A stretch of DNA of 64,000 bases from Planctobacterium marinum (GTDB lineage Bacteria > Pseudomonadota > Gammaproteobacteria > Enterobacterales > Alteromonadaceae), in NCBI RefSeq assembly GCF_020687805.1, contig NZ_JAJEWQ010000003.1:423736-487735 (forward strand), in the 5' to 3' direction. Numbering within the stretch: the first letter of the stretch is position 1; each line of letters starts with the position of its first letter. The notes beneath the pieces are model-generated. The model did no database searches and was not told where the DNA came from. It worked only from the letters and a program-made list of their open reading frames with translations. The translations under genes were made by a program, and so were the position numbers. Positions 62,837-64,000 of this stretch are shown here, in pieces.

Positions 62837-63144
62837 TGATATCCCTTGTCGATATTCTGTTTATCTTAATTATTGTGGTTGTCATCGCGCAATTTTGGCG
62901 GATAAGAGCCATCAGTGAAGCCGCCAATCGCTATCTGAGTAACTATTGTGAAAAACAAGGACTGCAGTTGATCAGTGTTGCCAGAGATAAAACCCGCTTC
63001 GGCCTGGTGCGTGGAAAGCCCGACTGGAAAACCCAATTTATTTTTGAGTTTTCCGGTAACGGAGAAGACAAATATCAGGGGATACTGGAAATGGAAGGGC
63101 TTCGCGCCTTGTCGGCCACAGTGCCTCCCTATCGCATGAATTAG
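62836..63144 (+). CDS. DUF3301 family membrane protein
   Basis: This 102-residue protein has one N-terminal membrane helix (about 5-21) and a cytoplasmic domain with the family's conserved RDKTRFGL and FEFSGNGEDKYQGILEMEG segments. Its ATG shares a base with the DUF3549 stop (TAATG), so the two are translationally coupled. No function is known; pairing suggests they act together. Confidence 0.85.
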   Translation: MISLVDILFILIIVVVIAQFWRIRAISEAANRYLSNYCEKQGLQLISVARDKTRFGLVRGKPDWKTQFIFEFSGNGEDKYQGILEMEGLRALSATVPPYRMN

Positions 63145-63153
63145 CCCCGACGA

Positions 63154-63798
63154 CTATTGCCCGGGACGGTCTCTGAACATCAGATGTCCGCTGATATGAC
63201 CCACCTCAAGTTCTTTTACCAGGCGGTAGCCGGTGTCTTCAAAGAAGTGCATGTACTTAGGTAAGGTGGCATAGACAGCAACGCCGCTGCTGTTGGCATT
63301 GTCCAGCATAACCGACTCCACAGCTGACATCAGTAAATGACCCAGGCCGTGATGCTGTTCATCGGGATGAACACCAATAAACGACAATAAATGATAATGT
63401 TCTGCGGGCACATTCTGTTGAATTTTCTGGTCTTTTTCGATCATTTGTCTGGTAGAAAAAAAGCCTGCTGTTAACAACATTTTTAACCGCCAATGCCAAA
63501 AGCGCCCTGGCTCAAACGCCGAATCAGAATGAGTCAGGCAGGCAACCGCCAGCAACCGTTCTTTTTGAAATAACCCCACCATGGGTTGTTTTGCCATCCA
63601 GAACGCATTGAGCTCCTCCCGAATCGCTGAACGCAGGCGCTGTTCATAACCTTCTTTTTGAGCCTGAAAAATATCGATAAAAAGCGGATCATCATGATAG
63701 GCCTGATATAAGATAGAGCCTGCCACTTTGAGATCTTCCGCAGTCAGAAATACCGCTTTGATATTTTTATTGAGCGCCTGTGCTTCGCTGGTATTCAT
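63154..63798 (-). CDS. GNAT family N-acetyltransferase
   Basis: This 214-residue protein has the GNAT acetyl-CoA motif in IGVHPDEQHHGLGHLLMSAVE (Gln-His-His-Gly-Leu-Gly) and the C-terminal FFEDTGYRLV strand-turn common to the fold. The ATG at 63798 has AGGAA six bases upstream and is preferred to a start 16 codons earlier. The substrate is not deducible. It is convergent with the DUF3301 gene. Confidence 0.85.
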   Translation of the reverse strand: MNTSEAQALNKNIKAVFLTAEDLKVAGSILYQAYHDDPLFIDIFQAQKEGYEQRLRSAIREELNAFWMAKQPMVGLFQKERLLAVACLTHSDSAFEPGRFWHWRLKMLLTAGFFSTRQMIEKDQKIQQNVPAEHYHLLSFIGVHPDEQHHGLGHLLMSAVESVMLDNANSSGVAVYATLPKYMHFFEDTGYRLVKELEVGHISGHLMFRDRPGQ

Positions 63799-63920
63799 CA
63801 CATTTCCTGTTACCGGTTTATTTGAATGTACAATAAGACACAACATTTGTTAACAAAGCGTTAACAATAAATCACAGTTTCGGGCAGTGGTCTGACAAGT
63901 GGACGTGACGAGCCTCAATA

Positions 63921-63946
63921 AAGGAAAAAGCTGGCTAAGCCAGCTT
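63921..63946 (-). terminator. Rho-independent terminator of a gene beyond the right edge
   Basis: AAGCTGGCT at 63928-63936 and AGCCAGCTT at 63938-63946 form a stem that is followed on the minus strand by TTTTTCC. This marks the end of a minus-strand transcription unit whose gene lies right of the window. Confidence 0.75.
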
Positions 63947-63947
63947 G

Positions 63948-63979
63948 ATACCAGTGCCATTACATAATGGAACTGGTAT
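63948..63979. repeat. Long near-perfect inverted repeat next to the terminator
   Basis: ATACCAGT-G-CCATTA at 63948-63962 is mirrored by TAATGG-A-ACTGGTAT at 63965-63979, with a two-base loop and one mismatch. It abuts the terminator at 63921-63946. It could be part of a second terminator, a processing hairpin, or a palindromic repeat element. Confidence 0.55.
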
Positions 63980-64000
63980 TGTGTCATCAGGGAGAGATGG

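Overview
The window looks like a chromosomal segment of a marine-type gammaproteobacterium, most probably of the order Alteromonadales. The evidence is the canonical gene order rpsB-tsf-pyrH-frr-uppS-cdsA-dxr-rseP-bamA-skp-lpxD-fabZ-lpxA-lpxB-rnhB-dnaE-accA-tilS, the divergent map-glnD-dapD block, the yqcC-truC-yqcA group, and the DUF3549/DUF3301 pair. The assignment rests on family recognition and synteny; no database was searched.

Layout. 1-78 is the tail of an unrecognised gene. 79-675 has no convincing gene but holds a compound palindromic repeat. 676-5171 (minus) is a four-gene ABC-2 operon of GldA/GldF/GldG type ending in a DUF4340 protein. 5310-7875 (plus) carries trmO and proS. 7955-31404 (plus) is the accessory part: a TPR/beta-barrel outer-membrane protein, then a tight run of a FecR-domain protein with an Asp-Glu-Ser repeat, a giant cadherin-like/delta-60-repeat surface protein split by a one-base frameshift, a metallo-beta-lactamase-fold hydrolase, a CHASE2 class III nucleotide cyclase, a GAF/HD-GYP phosphohydrolase and a patatin-like lipase. 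31399-34693 holds a SemiSWEET transporter, a Kef-type antiporter and a diguanylate cyclase. 34699-55275 (minus) is the long housekeeping block for tRNA lysidine synthesis, fatty acid initiation, DNA replication, lipid A, outer-membrane assembly, isoprenoid and phospholipid precursors and translation. 55597-59921 (plus) is map-glnD-dapD. 60031-61641 (minus) is yqcA-truC-yqcC, 61826-63144 (plus) is DUF3549-DUF3301, and 63154-63798 (minus) is a GNAT acetyltransferase.

How the genes work together. The 34.7-55.3 kb block coordinates envelope growth (LpxA/B/D, FabZ, BamA, Skp, RseP, CdsA, UppS, AccA) with translation and replication. In E. coli accA-tilS and proS-trmO lie close together; here about 27 kb separates tilS from proS, so the surface/signalling cluster sits between conserved blocks.

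The most interesting region is 9529-31404. Short gaps and a 4-bp overlap join a giant surface protein to genes predicted to make a cyclic nucleotide (CHASE2 cyclase), possibly degrade one (MBL and HD-GYP hydrolases) and act on lipids (patatin). The giant gene is broken at 13518-13522, where restoring one C rejoins about 4815 codons. It carries a duplicated module of about 570-590 residues with conserved cysteine pairs that I do not recognise. The function of this cluster is inferred, not shown.
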